This document shows, piece after piece, positions 43,860 to 54,945 of a stretch of 64,000 bases of DNA. The notes under the pieces were generated by a model that saw nothing but the letters and a program-made list of their open reading frames with translations, was not told where the DNA came from and did no database searches. The translations under genes were made by a program, and so were the position numbers. The first letter of the stretch is position 1; every line of letters starts with the position of its first letter. Source of the stretch: Pampus argenteus (lineage: Eukaryota > Chordata > Actinopteri > Scombriformes > Stromateidae); contig CM072870.1 of NCBI GenBank assembly GCA_036937835.1, positions 22,022,001-22,086,000 on the forward strand. The letters are read 5' to 3'.

Positions 43860-44150
43860 CGAGCATCATCAGTCACCGCCTGTGACTAGCACCACCTGCT
43901 CACTGGGGACTACAATATGGCGGCCCTCTGTGATTAGCGCCTCATGCTAACTGCTGTGACAGAGGGGCCCGTTCAGAGCAGCGGGGGGAGGAGGAGGAGG
44001 AGGAGGCGACAGGACTGATTAGCGTAGATTAATAGTAGTTAATATCATCAGGGACGTTCCACCGTGTCGCCAGGAGAACACACACTCATTAATAAGTGCT
44101 TTTAATTAGCGTCATTAGCCTGAGTTTGTCCTCTTCTAAACAGTTCAGTT
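43860..44150. promoter_or_regulatory. Candidate conserved non-coding element
   Basis: CACCACCTGCTCACTGG (CACCTG E-box), CTACAATATGGCGGCCC (YY1-like ATGGCGGC, 43917-43924), then GGAGGA low complexity, then GATTAGCGTAGATTAATAG and CTTTTAATTAGCGTCATTAG with repeated TAAT/ATTA cores. Confidence 0.4.
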
Positions 44151-45110
44151 TGTTTCCTCAGACCTCCGTCGCTGTGACAGAAACGTCCCCGAGCAGCACG
44201 ACGGTCAGACGTGTTGTTCACAGGTCAAACAGTCAGTTAGCTCACTTTATTTAAAAGGTTTATTTATGTGCAGAAAGTTCGTTCGTATTGTTCCTCATAT
44301 CTGGAACTTTTTGTTTTCTACAAAAGCTGTTAAAATTTATCTTTTCTGTCCAAGTTCCTTCAGAGACTCATTTCTCAAACAAACTTTTAAAAGCAGGATT
44401 TCTCTAAATCTGATGATGTTTGAGCGGATGTTGAATTATTTTTATTTTTTTTTGTTATTGTTGTTTGTTATCTATATATCTATGGATCTGTAAATATTTC
44501 TGATTTCTAAAGTTTTCCTGCTAGACAGAGGATGTCACCTGTGATGCTGCAGGTTCCCAAGTTCGTATCCATGACAACACGACGACATCCAAAACAAGAA
44601 GCAAAGTATGTGTTTGACTGGAAGTTATGAATACGATCACGATGACTCTTTGAGGGCAGACGTCACGTCATTCATGAAATCCAGCTTAGACCCATATTTA
44701 TGTTCATATTTCAATATGAAGCTCCGTCTTCATTCAGATTCAGAGTTTGAGGGGATCTCGTGCGGCTCGCAAAGATCCAGAGCAGCAGACTCTTTGTTCC
44801 TTCAGCCCCCTGTTGCTTCTATAAGTTGACAGCTGCTGGGTAATAATGTTTAAATGAGATAATTAACGAGCCCTGTCAAACGAGCGCACTCAGCTCTATT
44901 AGGGCTGCGAGCTCAGGTCCCTCCTCCTGTTAGCGCTCATCCACACCACAAACTGAAGTATCAGGATCATTCAGTCACACTGAGCTGCTGGTCATACGCA
45001 GTTATATATTTTATGATGAAGAGACGTGGGCAACAAAATAGATGCTGGATGGTGTCGGTTTTATTTTAGATGCCTAAACTACACCTTAAACTTTAACCAT
45101 GGAGGTGCCA
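44151..45110. other. Unique sequence
   Basis: T-rich patch at 44437-44470. A balanced segment at 44840-44950 has GAGATAATTAACGAGCCC. No exon recognised. Confidence 0.45.
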
Positions 45111-45194
45111 GTTGAGTTAAGTTGAGTTAAGTTAAGTTAAGTTGAGTTAAGTTGAGTTAAGTTAAGTTAAGTTAAGTTAAGTTAAGTTAAGTTA
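45111..45194 (+). repeat. (GTTRA)17 pentanucleotide array
   Basis: Alternating GTTGA and GTTAA units, purely GTTAA in the right half, where homogenisation is most recent. Confidence 0.95.
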
Positions 45195-45539
45195 GAAACA
45201 GATAGGAACATTGTAATGTAAGTATATGTAAGTATAAATAATAACTTTAAATACAATAATAACAGTAGTAATAAATACAAGAAGTCAAAGATATGACATT
45301 CAATCTATATACATTATAAACATTATAAACAATATTTGCAGAAGTAATGGTTCAGGTATATTTGTGTATATTGCACTTTTTTAGAGACCAGATATTCATA
45401 CAAATACATAAAACGCACAGAATACATAAAAAGTATAATTACTACTTCAAGGTGTAGAAATGTACTTTATTATTTACTAGATATGCCGTATGTATCTTTT
45501 ATCACCATCTTCTTGTGTGGTGTGTTTTCTCACAGTAGC
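45195..45539. other. AT-rich sequence
   Basis: Several TATAAACATTATAAAC-type words. Nothing identified. Confidence 0.45.
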
Positions 45540-45805
45540 AGCAGGACAGCAGAGATGCTACAGAGGCTCCTGAGGGGCCCCAGAGGCCCCCTGCTGGGAG
45601 CGACTTGGACCGGGACAACACCTTTGGTCATGCTTTCAAATGTTTCCATTGATGGGCAAGAAACATGTTGGACGTCGTTCCCAAAAGAGGATCCTCCCAA
45701 ACACAGCCTGAGCCAAAACTCAATCAGACTCGGACCGGCGGTCTGTTGGCAGCAAGCAGCTCGTGTTGGGGAAGTGAATCGGCCATGAGCATGAATTACT
45801 GAGGG
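45540..45805. promoter_or_regulatory. Candidate conserved non-coding element
   Basis: GC-balanced, non-repetitive, with GGGGCCCCAGAGGCCCCCTG, TTTCCATTGATGGGCAAG, GTCTGTTGGCAGCAAGC and GCATGAATTACTGAGGG. Two opposed 100-120 codon frames are not protein-like. Confidence 0.38.
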
Positions 45806-45811
45806 ATTAGT

Positions 45812-45812
45812 A

Positions 45813-45849
<37 letters not shown>
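45812..45849. repeat. (ATG)13 microsatellite
   Basis: Uninterrupted run, translated as the isoleucine run of a minus-strand frame. Confidence 0.95.
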
Positions 45850-45850
<1 letters not shown>

Positions 45851-45868
45851 GCAGCCGTGGTGGACATT

Positions 45869-46130
45869 ACCTCTAAACTTCTCACATGGTTTCATTTCAA
45901 TAAATGTTCAATTGATCCAATATTTCTGCAAAAATCAAAGATGAGAATAAAAGTCTAGATTTGTGTATCAAAAGAGTATTAATAATCTAATGATGTCATA
46001 TATAATAATATATCAGTCACTACTGTTACTGCAGTACTTTAACTACATCAAGATCATCATACTTGACATCATGCTGTTGCTGTTAGTTTATATTAAATAT
46101 CTGGTACTCAGCTCCAGTTTGTTTACTTTA
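45869..46130 (+). repeat. Composite interspersed repeat family A, copy 3 (internal deletion)
   Basis: CTCTAAACTTCTCACATGG, TTCATTTCAATAAATGTTCAA and ATCCAATATTT(C)GCAAAAATC match 59255-59320. It then passes straight to AGTATTAATAATCTAATGATG, which in copy 1 follows the hAT-like block, so that block is missing here. Confidence 0.8.
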
Positions 46131-46534
46131 CATCAGTGTTTATATGCTGACACCAGATAACAGCCGCAGCTTTATGTCCTGTTGAGTGTGCGAGATGATC
46201 GACCACCACCACATCAAATTTAACCTCCTGCTTTACCTGCCGTCTCCGTCTCCGGCCGTAGAGAGATGACATGAATCCCTGCTGACCCAACACAGAGCGG
46301 AGGAGCCATATGGACAGACGCTCGGGGAGCTCGGGGCAGTGAAGAGGAAGGATGCTTCAGCCAGTTGACATGAAACCGGAGGAGGAGGAGGAGGTGGAGG
46401 AGGGTGAAGAGGCTATTTTACAGGGATGGTTAAGGACTCTGAAATTTTATTGACATTTGTAGTAACACCAATTGCTCAAAATACAAGTCGTATCGTCTTG
46501 TTAATTAGTGATATTCGTTAGTGTTTTTTTTTTA
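46131..46534. other. Unique sequence with a (GGA)n patch
   Basis: GAGGAGGAGGAGGAGGTGGAGG at 46379-46403. Nothing else recognised. Confidence 0.5.
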
Positions 46535-46682
46535 GGTGAGGTATGTTTACTTTTAGACAGAACCAGGCTAGCTGTTTCCCCCTGCTTCCAGTCTTTATGC
46601 TAAGCTAGGCTAACCACATCCTGAGACTGACATCCATCTGAATCACATTATGTCCCAAAAGATCAAATTATGCCTTTAAAAA
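46535..46682 (-). repeat. Interspersed repeat family D, copy 2
   Basis: AACCAGGCTAGCTGTTTCCC, CTGCTTCCAGTCTTTATGCTAAGCTA and AAGATCAAATTATGCC; reverse complement of copy 1 near 21900. I know it as a common teleost repeat. Confidence 0.8.
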
Positions 46683-46929
46683 ATGTGAACTAGCACCACA
46701 TATGGAGGGAGATTAATTACTTCATTGTAAACTTGACCATTAAAGTCGATATCCACACACCGACCGACTCGAGTGACATCACCAGCTCCGTCATCGAGAC
46801 ACATAAGTCTTTAATCTACCTGGAAACGCGCGCTGATGTTTAATTTCATCAGTTCATCCTTTGAGCATCAGTCTTGTCTTCAGAGGCTGATTTTCGGTGC
46901 AGACAGCAGGTCACAGACACCGTCGGACT

Positions 46930-47209
46930 CCGACTGTCTCAGCACAGACGTGAACAATGCAGAGTGACGGATGTGTGTAAAAGAAGATAACAGAGTCTTT
47001 TTTTACTCCAGACGGCTCCCAGTCGCTGCCGATGTTCTCCAGCCGCTCCGACTGAAAGGGAGGTGCTGGGAAGATGGCTGACCCTCGGCCTGTGTGTGTG
47101 CGGACGGCCTTTTTTCTCCCCGTTGGTTTTCATGTGTGAATGATGGCAGACAAACAACTAAATGGATTTCAGCAGCCTGGTTGGCAGCAATAAACTACTG
47201 GCACTTGGC

Positions 47210-47211
<2 letters not shown>
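46930..47211. promoter_or_regulatory. Candidate conserved non-coding element with NFI half-sites
   Basis: Non-repetitive, ending in CTGGTTGGCAGCAATAAACTACTGGCACTTGGCAC. TTGGCA occurs at 47181-47186 and 47205-47210, with TGGCA at 47200-47204 (the last two share the final A). These are half-sites of the NFI consensus and would suit autoregulation. Confidence 0.42.

Positions 47212-47274
<63 letters not shown>
47212..47274. repeat. (GT)n microsatellite, twice interrupted by GA
   Basis: Two GT blocks of about 17 and 12 units joined by GTGAGT. Confidence 0.95.
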
Positions 47275-47623
47275 GTGGTGTTAAAGGTTACGAGGTCTCC
47301 AGGATATGAATGTGTGAATCTTGTGTTCTTTTAATATCTTGTATTTAATGTATTTCTCATTGCTGAAAAGTGAAATTAAAATAGTAAAAACCTCAGTTTT
47401 AGACTGAGAGTGAGCACATTTTAGAAAAGTTTGTTGTTTGATCTTCTTCAAGGAGCTTTTTTAGATTTAATTATTAAAACTAACAACATTTTAAAAAAAT
47501 TTTCATATTATATTTACTGAATGAACAGGATTGTGATGATGTTTTTGTAGAAAATACATGATGAGTGAATTAATTTGTCCATATATGTACACATGCTCCA
47601 GATCTCTCTCTGTCTTATGTTTA

Positions 47624-47625
<2 letters not shown>
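47275..47625. other. AT-rich unique sequence
   Basis: Nothing recognised. Confidence 0.5.
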
Positions 47626-47663
<38 letters not shown>

Positions 47664-47674
47664 TGTGTGTGTGT
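47626..47674. repeat. (GT)n microsatellite with one GTAT
   Basis: About 49 bp. Confidence 0.95.
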
Positions 47675-48184
47675 TTGCATGCAATCCTCATCACCAGCGG
47701 ATCAATTAAAAATGGTGAATGAATAAATGAAAGGTGTTTGGGGTCGTTTAAGCTGAGTTGTCCATTCAACTGACAACAGCAACCAGACTCTTTGGCAGCA
47801 TCTGGACCCACACAAACACACACGTATGTATAATTGATGTGTTGTCTCTGAAGCGGCCGCCGTGTCTCGAGGCCTCAGGTGAGGACAGCGAGCTCCGCCT
47901 GCTTCACATCTTAAACAACTGAGACTCCTCCCACCGGCTTTCATCTTTTTCTATTAACACTGCACCTTTATTTAACATGTAGAAATAATACTTAAGAAAA
48001 TAAGATGTTGAACAAGCAGGCAGTTTGGAGGAATTTACTGACCAGCTAGCGTTAGCGTAGCCTCATCAGGTGACTCCTGAATGTACAGTAGGTGTACCTC
48101 AAACTGTAATACCTTAAACTACTGTTACTGGAAAAATGAAGGAGCTACTGCACAACACTAGAAATCTACAGCTATACAAATAAG
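47675..48184. other. Unique sequence
   Basis: CpG-rich patch at 47852-47920 (AAGCGGCCGCCGTG). Nothing else recognised. Confidence 0.45.
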
Positions 48185-48670
48185 GAGGCATGGAAGGGCA
48201 TAAGGAAGGAAAGAAGGAGGGAAGGAAGGAAATAAAGAAAGAGTGAAAGAAGTTAGGAAGGAAAGAAGGAACTAAGGAAGGACCGACAAAGGATGAATTA
48301 AGCTAGGAAAGAAAGAGAGGAGGAAGTTAGAAAGGAAAGGAAGGAAAGAAAGAAACAAGGAATGAATGAAGGAAGGAAAGAAAGAAAGAGTCAAAGAAGT
48401 TAGAAAGGAAAGAAAGAGGAAAGGAAGGAAATAAAGAAAGAAGGAATAAATGAAGGAGGGAAGGAAGGAAAGAAATAAAGAGTCAAAGAAGTTAGGAAGG
48501 AAAGAAGGTGGGAAGGAAGGAATGAAAGAAGGAATTAAGCAAGGAAAGAAAGAGGAAGTTAGGAAGGAAGGAAGGAAAGAAAAAAGGAAGGAATGACATA
48601 AGGAAGGAAAGAGGGGAGTAGAGAACGAAGTAATGAAGGAAGTTAGGAAGTAAAGAAGGAGAGGAAGGAA

Positions 48671-48731
<61 letters not shown>

Positions 48732-48815
48732 GAAGTAAAGAAGTAAAGAAAGAAAGAAAGAAAGAAAGGAGGTAAAGAAGGCAGCAAGTAAGGAAGGAAC
48801 AAAGAAAGGCTTTTT
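48185..48815 (+). repeat. 630-bp degenerate GGAA/GAAA polypurine tract
   Basis: Nearly all purine on the plus strand, built of GGAAGGAA, AAAGAAAG and GAAGTTAGGAAGGAAAG units. The last word recurs several times between 48245 and 48660, giving a coarse higher-order period. The purest GAAA block is at 48675-48730. The 176-codon serine/phenylalanine/leucine frame on the minus strand is its translation. Confidence 0.95.
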
Positions 48816-48951
48816 TCAACTTCTTATGGGTTACGTTCACCAAAGAAAAATAGACTGGAGGCCTAATTAATAATTACGAGATAAGGCGTGTAGTAGTTTC
48901 ATCGTTGTTGGACGCAGCGCGGCTCCGTGAGGCCGCGATCGACCCGCAGAG

Positions 48952-49060
48952 AGTCGTGACCTCGACTCCATCCAACACCGACGAGTCAGAGCTGATCAGC
49001 CAACATCATCAGTGTGGATTCACTTATATGTGAAAAGATGTCATCTTCTGCTGGGGTCTG
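48952..49060 (+). repeat. Interspersed repeat family F, copy 2
   Basis: GTCGTGACCTCGACTCCATC, CAACACCGACGAGTCAGAG and CATCATCAGTGTGG align with copy 1 at 19925. Confidence 0.65.
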
Positions 49061-50873
49061 TTTAAAGTTCACGCTGCTGTTTTAAAGACCAATCAGCAGC
49101 TGTAAACAGAAGTCACATGGACTGACAGGAAACTCATTCACTCATTCACAGTTTTAGTGACCCGTCACCCTGCACCATGACATCATCACCGCATCATCGA
49201 ACCTCTGCAGTGAAACACTCAACTTGACTCGTTTTACTAAAAATGTTTTTACCCCAAATATATATATATATATTTGTTGCTTGTTTTATTTATAAACTGA
49301 CTGTATTACAGTTTTAGAGAACATTGATAACTAAGTTCAATATTTACAATAATTAATAAAAGGCTTTATTTGTGGTAAAAGTTCAATGAATCCCCTTGTG
49401 ATGTCAGAAGGGGCATCACATCTGAACGGCTTGTTGACAGAACCAGTCAACCAACACCAAACTGACTGTGTTGTCTTATTTCACAGGTTGTGTGTTTGTT
49501 GCTACATCTGACTCAAATACAAACACACAAACACATTAAAAAAGTTTTGTTTTTTTTCATAATATGACCCCTTTAAGGTTAAAAAGATTCTGGTTTTTGT
49601 TTTTAATAAAAAGTCTTAAAGCATAAACACATAATACATTTATTAACATTTAGTATATTCTGTGTATTATCTTATACTGAAGGAGTAGTTAGGAATTATC
49701 AAGCAATAATAAAAAAGGACCATTCCGTATCACTTATACTTATACTTATACTTATAACAGTAATTTATAACTGCATTTATATTCATCACACACACACAGA
49801 GGCTGCCAGGTGCCATCAGGAGGCGTTTCTAACATTCATGATCACATGGCATGAACAATATAATAATAACAAAACAATGAAGTACAACGAAAGTTACTTA
49901 AACAAAGGAACCTAATCAACACATTTCTGGTTTATCAGATTGTAATAACAATATTAATTTAAACATGGCTGTGTGGGTTTTGTCCCAGCCAGCTGTCATC
50001 ACAAAGGCTGCAGAGCCTCTGATTTATATCCAGACATTTATATCTTCTAATAACCTAAAAGTTATAAATAGCCTGTCTGTACTTTTGGTTTTCCATACAA
50101 TGATTTATAATGTTAGACTAAAGAATATGTCTATGAAAAGAGCAGCTGCGTGTGCGGTCCTCCTCCTCCTCCTCCACCTCCTCCTCCATCCTTCTCCTCC
50201 TCCAGAGTTCACCAGCACAAGCAGAAATCTGATGGAGGTGCTTCATTATTTTCATTTGCAGCTTTTCTTTAGATGTACTTGGCAGCGTAATATCAGTCTA
50301 TAAACAACACTCACCATCTTATCACTATGATACATGCAATACATCAGGTACGATGGTAATTAATGGACATGCTAACGTTGTTTTTAATCACATGTACTTA
50401 AATATTTTTAGGGTTAAAAATAAAAAGCTGATATTATAAACTCTGATTATATGTGCATGTATTCATGTATTCATGTAGGCCTGCAGCAGTATGAGCTGAT
50501 CAAACTGTCCTATGTTGTAGTGACTGTGAGCTGGTCTCAGATCTGTTTCTAACGACCTCCTGTCATCAGCCTGCTTCACATGTTACTGTAGAGCTGAGCT
50601 GCTGTGTCACATGGCAGTTGTTCAACTTACCTCCACAATTATTTCACATCAGTTCTGCATTTTTATTTTTTTATTATTTTTTTGGATCCAGATTAAAGCG
50701 CCTCAGGCTGATTTGTGACCTAAATTAACACAGAAACCGATGAAACCGGGATCAAATGCTGGTTGATAATCGCTGTGAATAAATATGACTGTGAACTATG
50801 AATGTGGATTCACATTTAACTTACAAATGAAAAGGAGGTTTTTCGACCACACTCATACATGTTAAACACTCAC
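49061..50873. other. AT-rich unique sequence
   Basis: (TA)8 at 49258-49273, (CTTATA)4 at 49732-49757 and a CTC-rich patch at 50159-50205. No exon recognised. Confidence 0.5.
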
Positions 50874-51000
50874 TGTGTGTGTGTGTGTGTGTGTGTGGAC
50901 ATGTTGGCTTCTGAAGGTCCTCGCTGTCATCTGAGGCTTCACCAGCAGGGGGAGCTCTGCTCATAATGCTGCAGGGATTCACACACACACACACAGGTAC
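50874..51000. repeat. Opposed (GT)12 and (AC)8 microsatellites
   Basis: GT run 50874-50897 and AC run 50980-50995. Confidence 0.9.
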
Positions 51001-51044
51001 ACACAGGTGTGTTTTGTATGTTACTGTTGTAGCTGCTGGAGGTG

Positions 51045-51290
51045 GAGCTAGTTTCAACTACTTTATATACAGTTAGATAGTTTAGTCCAGTGGTTCCCAA
51101 CCTAGGGGTCGGGGCCCTCCAAAGGGTCACCAGATAAATCTGAGGGGTCGTGAGATGATTAATGGGAGAGGAAAGAAGAAGAAACAAAGTTCTGATACAC
51201 AAATCTGTTTTCAGCTTTTGGACTTTTTCTATAATCTTTGATTTTTGCTGAATTATTGGATCATTTGACATCTGAAATGTGACCCGACTA
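51045..51290 (-). repeat. Composite interspersed repeat family A, copy 4
   Basis: Reverse orientation. It has TTTCAACTACTTTATATACAG, TTTAGTCCAGTGGTTCCC, CAACCTAGGGGTCGGGGCCC, TGAGATGATTAATGGGAG, and GAAACAAAGTTCTGATACAC, and matches copy 5 at 59253-59510 end to end. Confidence 0.88.
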
Positions 51291-52159
51291 CACACTGATT
51301 TATGTAAGACGTCAAAAGACTAAAAGGTTGAGTGCCTTGTTTTTAATTCGCGCTCACGTGTCTTATATGATATTTCCGGCTGATTTTGTGGTGTAATATC
51401 ACACCCAGATATTTCCACATTGTCAATCATCACTTGTACAGTTTTATGTTTATATTACAGTTTCCAGACATAATGTTGTTTCATCAGGTTTCATGATAAT
51501 TTGTTTATGTCAAACCAACATTTTAATTTCATCATTTCTGTTGTCATGACTACTACTGATGTGATTAACGTCCGTGTAATGTTTCTCATTCGATGCACTT
51601 TGTGTTGGATTTACTTTTCTTTACACACATGATAAAATCTTTAAGCTTTGTCTTCACTTGTTAAAAATCCTGCTGTTTTTGTTCAGGAATTAATGAATTA
51701 ATTGTGAATCTGATGATGAAGTAATGTGGGACTAATCATTAAGTACCGATTAGACCTGACAATTAACTAAAAGTTAGTTCATTCCTCGTTTGTTCCTCAG
51801 TAACTGGTCTAAATTTGACCTTATTGTAACACGTTGCAGGAAAACAGGATGCAGGATTTTTTGTCTCCATATTTATTTATTTTTAATCTCAGACTTTTTA
51901 CCTGCTCACATAAAGGAAAACGACTCAAAGAATAAACAAAGACTCTGCTCTCAGCTCGGGGTCATGAAGCTGCTGTGTTTCTGATGAACAGTCCACCAGT
52001 AATTGATTAAATTAACAACCACATTAACATAATCAAGTGTTTTTATATTCTCTATGGGTGAGCGAGGCCCAGAGCTAACCCTCCCCCCTCTCTCTCTCTC
52101 TCTCTGTGCACCATCCATCCATCCATCCATCCGCTCCGTCCGTCAGTCAGGCCATCCGC
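51291..52159. other. AT-rich unique sequence with short CT and CATC runs
   Basis: (CT)9 at 52088-52105 and (CATC)5 at 52112-52132. Nothing else recognised. Confidence 0.5.
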
Positions 52160-52380
52160 CCTGTCAGTCTCCATCAGTCTCCGTGACGACAGGATGCTGG
52201 TGGTAACCCGCGGTGATGGGAGGCCACTCTAATATGTAAAGCAGGCCGTCTGGACGCGGGCCGAGCTGTCAGGCGTCCCGGCTGCCTGTAGCTGTGAGGG
52301 AGGCCGCCGCTCGGGTCAACCCAAATCTATGCTAATTTGACATTTCCAAACTCATTTGCATGTGTACACATCAAAGTTTT
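52160..52380. promoter_or_regulatory. Candidate conserved non-coding element with paired octamer sites
   Basis: GC-rich left part (GGTAACCCGCGGTGATGG, GGACGCGGGCCGAGC), then ATGCTAAT (52329-52336, one mismatch from ATGCAAAT) and, 25 bp on, a perfect ATTTGCAT (52354-52361). POU-domain factors bind these. No coding frame. Confidence 0.48.
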
Positions 52381-54103
52381 GTTTTTTTTTCTCCTTCCTG
52401 TATTCTCCTTTTATTTAATTTAACCTCCTTTCTTCTGCCACTGCTGCCGCTCATCCAAACAGTTTAAAGAAATTCACGGACACGTCAGAAAACTGCAAAA
52501 CAGGTTGTAGCTGTTGAAGCTTCACTGGCTGATGAAAGAAATTCAAACATCACTTGTTACCTGCTGTTTGAACACAAACATAATGATCATTTATAGTGTT
52601 AAAGTACGTTAGAAAACTGCATATTTATATCATAAATATGACTGTTACCTTCATGTGATGTCTGAAAAACTCCTGACTGTAATTTAACATTTTTATCAGT
52701 TACTGTTTTTATTTCATTACTTTTATAATTTGTTCTTATAAATATATAAAATATTTAGAAAACTAGATTGAAATTAAATTTTCTTTTTCTCTAGTTTTCC
52801 ACCTCAGCGTCACCGATGACGACGTCACCGATGACGTCACCCGAGGCAGCATCGGTCGGGGCTGAAGGTTGCAAGTTTTTCTGCACTTTTGCTTAAGTAA
52901 GATATTAACTTTTATAATAATAATAATAGAGTATTTTTTTCATGGTATTTACAATTTTATTTGAGTAAAATCAATTTAGTGAGAAGTGTCCTTTAACTGC
53001 ATGCTTCTCTTTCATAAAGAAACACGGAGCGATTTGAATGTGACCTGAAAACATCCTCGTAACGTTTCCTGTAACTCTGCTGTGATGTGGTGCGCTACAG
53101 TACACAACCGGCTGCATAATGCATGTGCAGTAACCAGCTTTTAATCCAGCGTGCTCATGTTGGACGCTCAGCTCGCTGCAGCTCCGATTAGAAACGCGAT
53201 CTCGGCTCCGTCGTCGGGCCTGTTTGACATTCAGAAGGTTTATTCAGCTGCACGACGCCTCGGGGGCCGACCACGACACCACACTCTGCATGCACGTTAG
53301 CATTCATTAACATCAGGATATAATGTGGACAACAGTGACTATAATGACCCTAAACATCACACTCTATAATCTGCTGTTTGTGTACATGATGGTTCGTCTA
53401 CACAGAAGACATTTTGACTTGTCACAGTAGGAAAAGCACAGATGTTGCTAATAACTCTGCTCTATTAAAGCATCCCCGTAAACCACGAAAGTGAGCCAGC
53501 ATGTGAGTGAGTTTTTAGGGCTTTTTCTCCGCCTGCTGCGGCCTCGTCGCTACGTTACATCAGCTACACACTAAAACTCAGACTGTGACTGAGTTTTCAC
53601 TTATTTATGAAGGTCGGACAGACTGAAACTCCAGCAGAGTGTGAGTGAAACAGTGTGCACTTTTATTCAAGTTTCCTTCGACACACCTGTCACATATTCA
53701 GGTGTGCAGAGACGTTTTTATACATTTAAGGTTAAAACGAGTCAACACAACGTGAATAAAAACAGCACATTGTCTGCACATCTGTAGAGAACAACTGGAT
53801 CAGTTGTTATTTCTAGATAATAATAATGGTAATATTAATATAGCGAGTTACAAAGTATCAGTAAAAACAGCCTTACAATTAAAAGTAATACAAATAGAGA
53901 AAATAGAGACAAGTTTATGAGAAAATAATAAATTAAAAAAATGCTTATTTATAAATAATTTTCTACAAGTTTTTATCTTTTCTTTGGGTATCATAACCAA
54001 AATTAACACAATCTCTGGAGATGTAAATGTGATGCTGTGCAGCCGCGGCATTTCACCGGCCAAACTGTCATCATGTGACTTTTTCACACCCTAAAGATCC
54101 CGT
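52381..54103. other. AT-rich unique sequence
   Basis: GATGACGACGTCACCGATGACGTCACC at 52815-52841 holds two CRE-like TGACGTCA or GACGTCAC words. A (TAA)n run lies at 52915-52928, and a CpG patch at 53170-53280. Nothing coding. Confidence 0.45.

Positions 54104-54141
<38 letters not shown>
54104..54141. repeat. (AC)19 microsatellite
   Basis: Uninterrupted run. Confidence 0.95.
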
Positions 54142-54144
<3 letters not shown>

Positions 54145-54149
54145 TGCTG

Positions 54150-54300
54150 GCACACGGCTGCTGTTAGCGGCTGCACAGCGTCTGGGGAGAAGCGGTGGAC
54201 GGATGGGTCACCCAGCACGGTTGGCAGCTCGGCCTCGGCCTTGGCTCGGCTCATCACCGCCGTCTGCATGCACTCATGGTGTTGGCAGGTCACACTCGAC
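54150..54300. promoter_or_regulatory. GC-rich unique island between microsatellites
   Basis: GCTGTTAGCGGCTGCACAGC, GGTTGGCAGCTCGGCC (TTGGCA half-site) and GGTGTTGGCAGGTC. Non-repetitive. Confidence 0.33.
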
Positions 54301-54317
54301 CCCCCCACACACCCCCC

Positions 54318-54318
<1 letters not shown>

Positions 54319-54350
<32 letters not shown>
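54319..54350. repeat. (AC)16 microsatellite
   Basis: Uninterrupted run after a C-rich lead. Confidence 0.95.
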
Positions 54351-54352
<2 letters not shown>

Positions 54353-54427
54353 GTCCACAGCAGCCCTGTATAATCCTCCTGGCTGCAGATTACACACCTA
54401 CATGCTGGATTGGAGGTTAGGGAGGTT

Positions 54428-54451
54428 GGGGGGGGGGGGGGGGGGGGGGGG
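54428..54451 (+). repeat. Homopolymer of 24 G
   Basis: An uninterrupted G run with G-rich flanks (GGAGGTT before, GTTATGGG after). It can form G-quadruplexes; the true length may be uncertain because of sequencing. Confidence 0.9.
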
Positions 54452-54518
54452 TTATGGGTGCGAGATGTGGGGGAGTTGAGGGGGAGGTAATGGGGAAGGG
54501 AAGCCCCAACTCTCCTAA

Positions 54519-54522
<4 letters not shown>

Positions 54523-54551
<29 letters not shown>
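54523..54551. repeat. (AC)14 microsatellite
   Basis: Uninterrupted run. Confidence 0.95.
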
Positions 54552-54554
<3 letters not shown>

Positions 54555-54659
54555 TGTCCTGATGTCAGCTGGCTGTGAAAGGCAGAGGCTGACCGCTCGC
54601 TGTGATTAAGCACCAACTGGGCTCTGTCCAGCAGACTGGAGCCTCGCCATGCTACCCTG

Positions 54660-54945
54660 TCCTGCTCCTCCACCAGCCAGCATCCTCCTCCTCCTCCTCC
54701 TTCATCATCTCCTCCTCCACCAGCGAGCATCCTCCTCCTCCTCCTTCATCATCTCCTCCCCCAGCCAGCGTCCTCCAACTACTTCATTATCTACTTTTCC
54801 TCCACCAGCCCGCATCCTCTTCCTCTCTTCTTCTTCATCATCATCATCATCATCATCTCCTCCTCTTCTTCTTCCTCCTCTTTCATCATCCCCTCCTCTC
54901 TTCTTCATCATCTCCTCTTCATCTTTTCCTCCTCTTCTTCTCATT
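54660..54945 (+). repeat. CTC/ATC-rich minisatellite
   Basis: Diverged units of CAGC(C/G)AGCATCCTCCTCCTC, CTTCATCATCTCCTCC and similar. CCACCAGCC(A/C)GC recurs at about 54669 and 54802, with relatives between. The serine/proline frames are translations of it. Confidence 0.9.

Noticed and set aside
45530..45895. Minus-strand frame with a poly-isoleucine segment resembling a membrane helix
   Set aside because: The isoleucine run is the (ATG)13 microsatellite read on the opposite strand.
48272..48843. Serine/phenylalanine/leucine frames that look membrane-like
   Set aside because: Translation of the GGAA/GAAA tract on the opposite strand.
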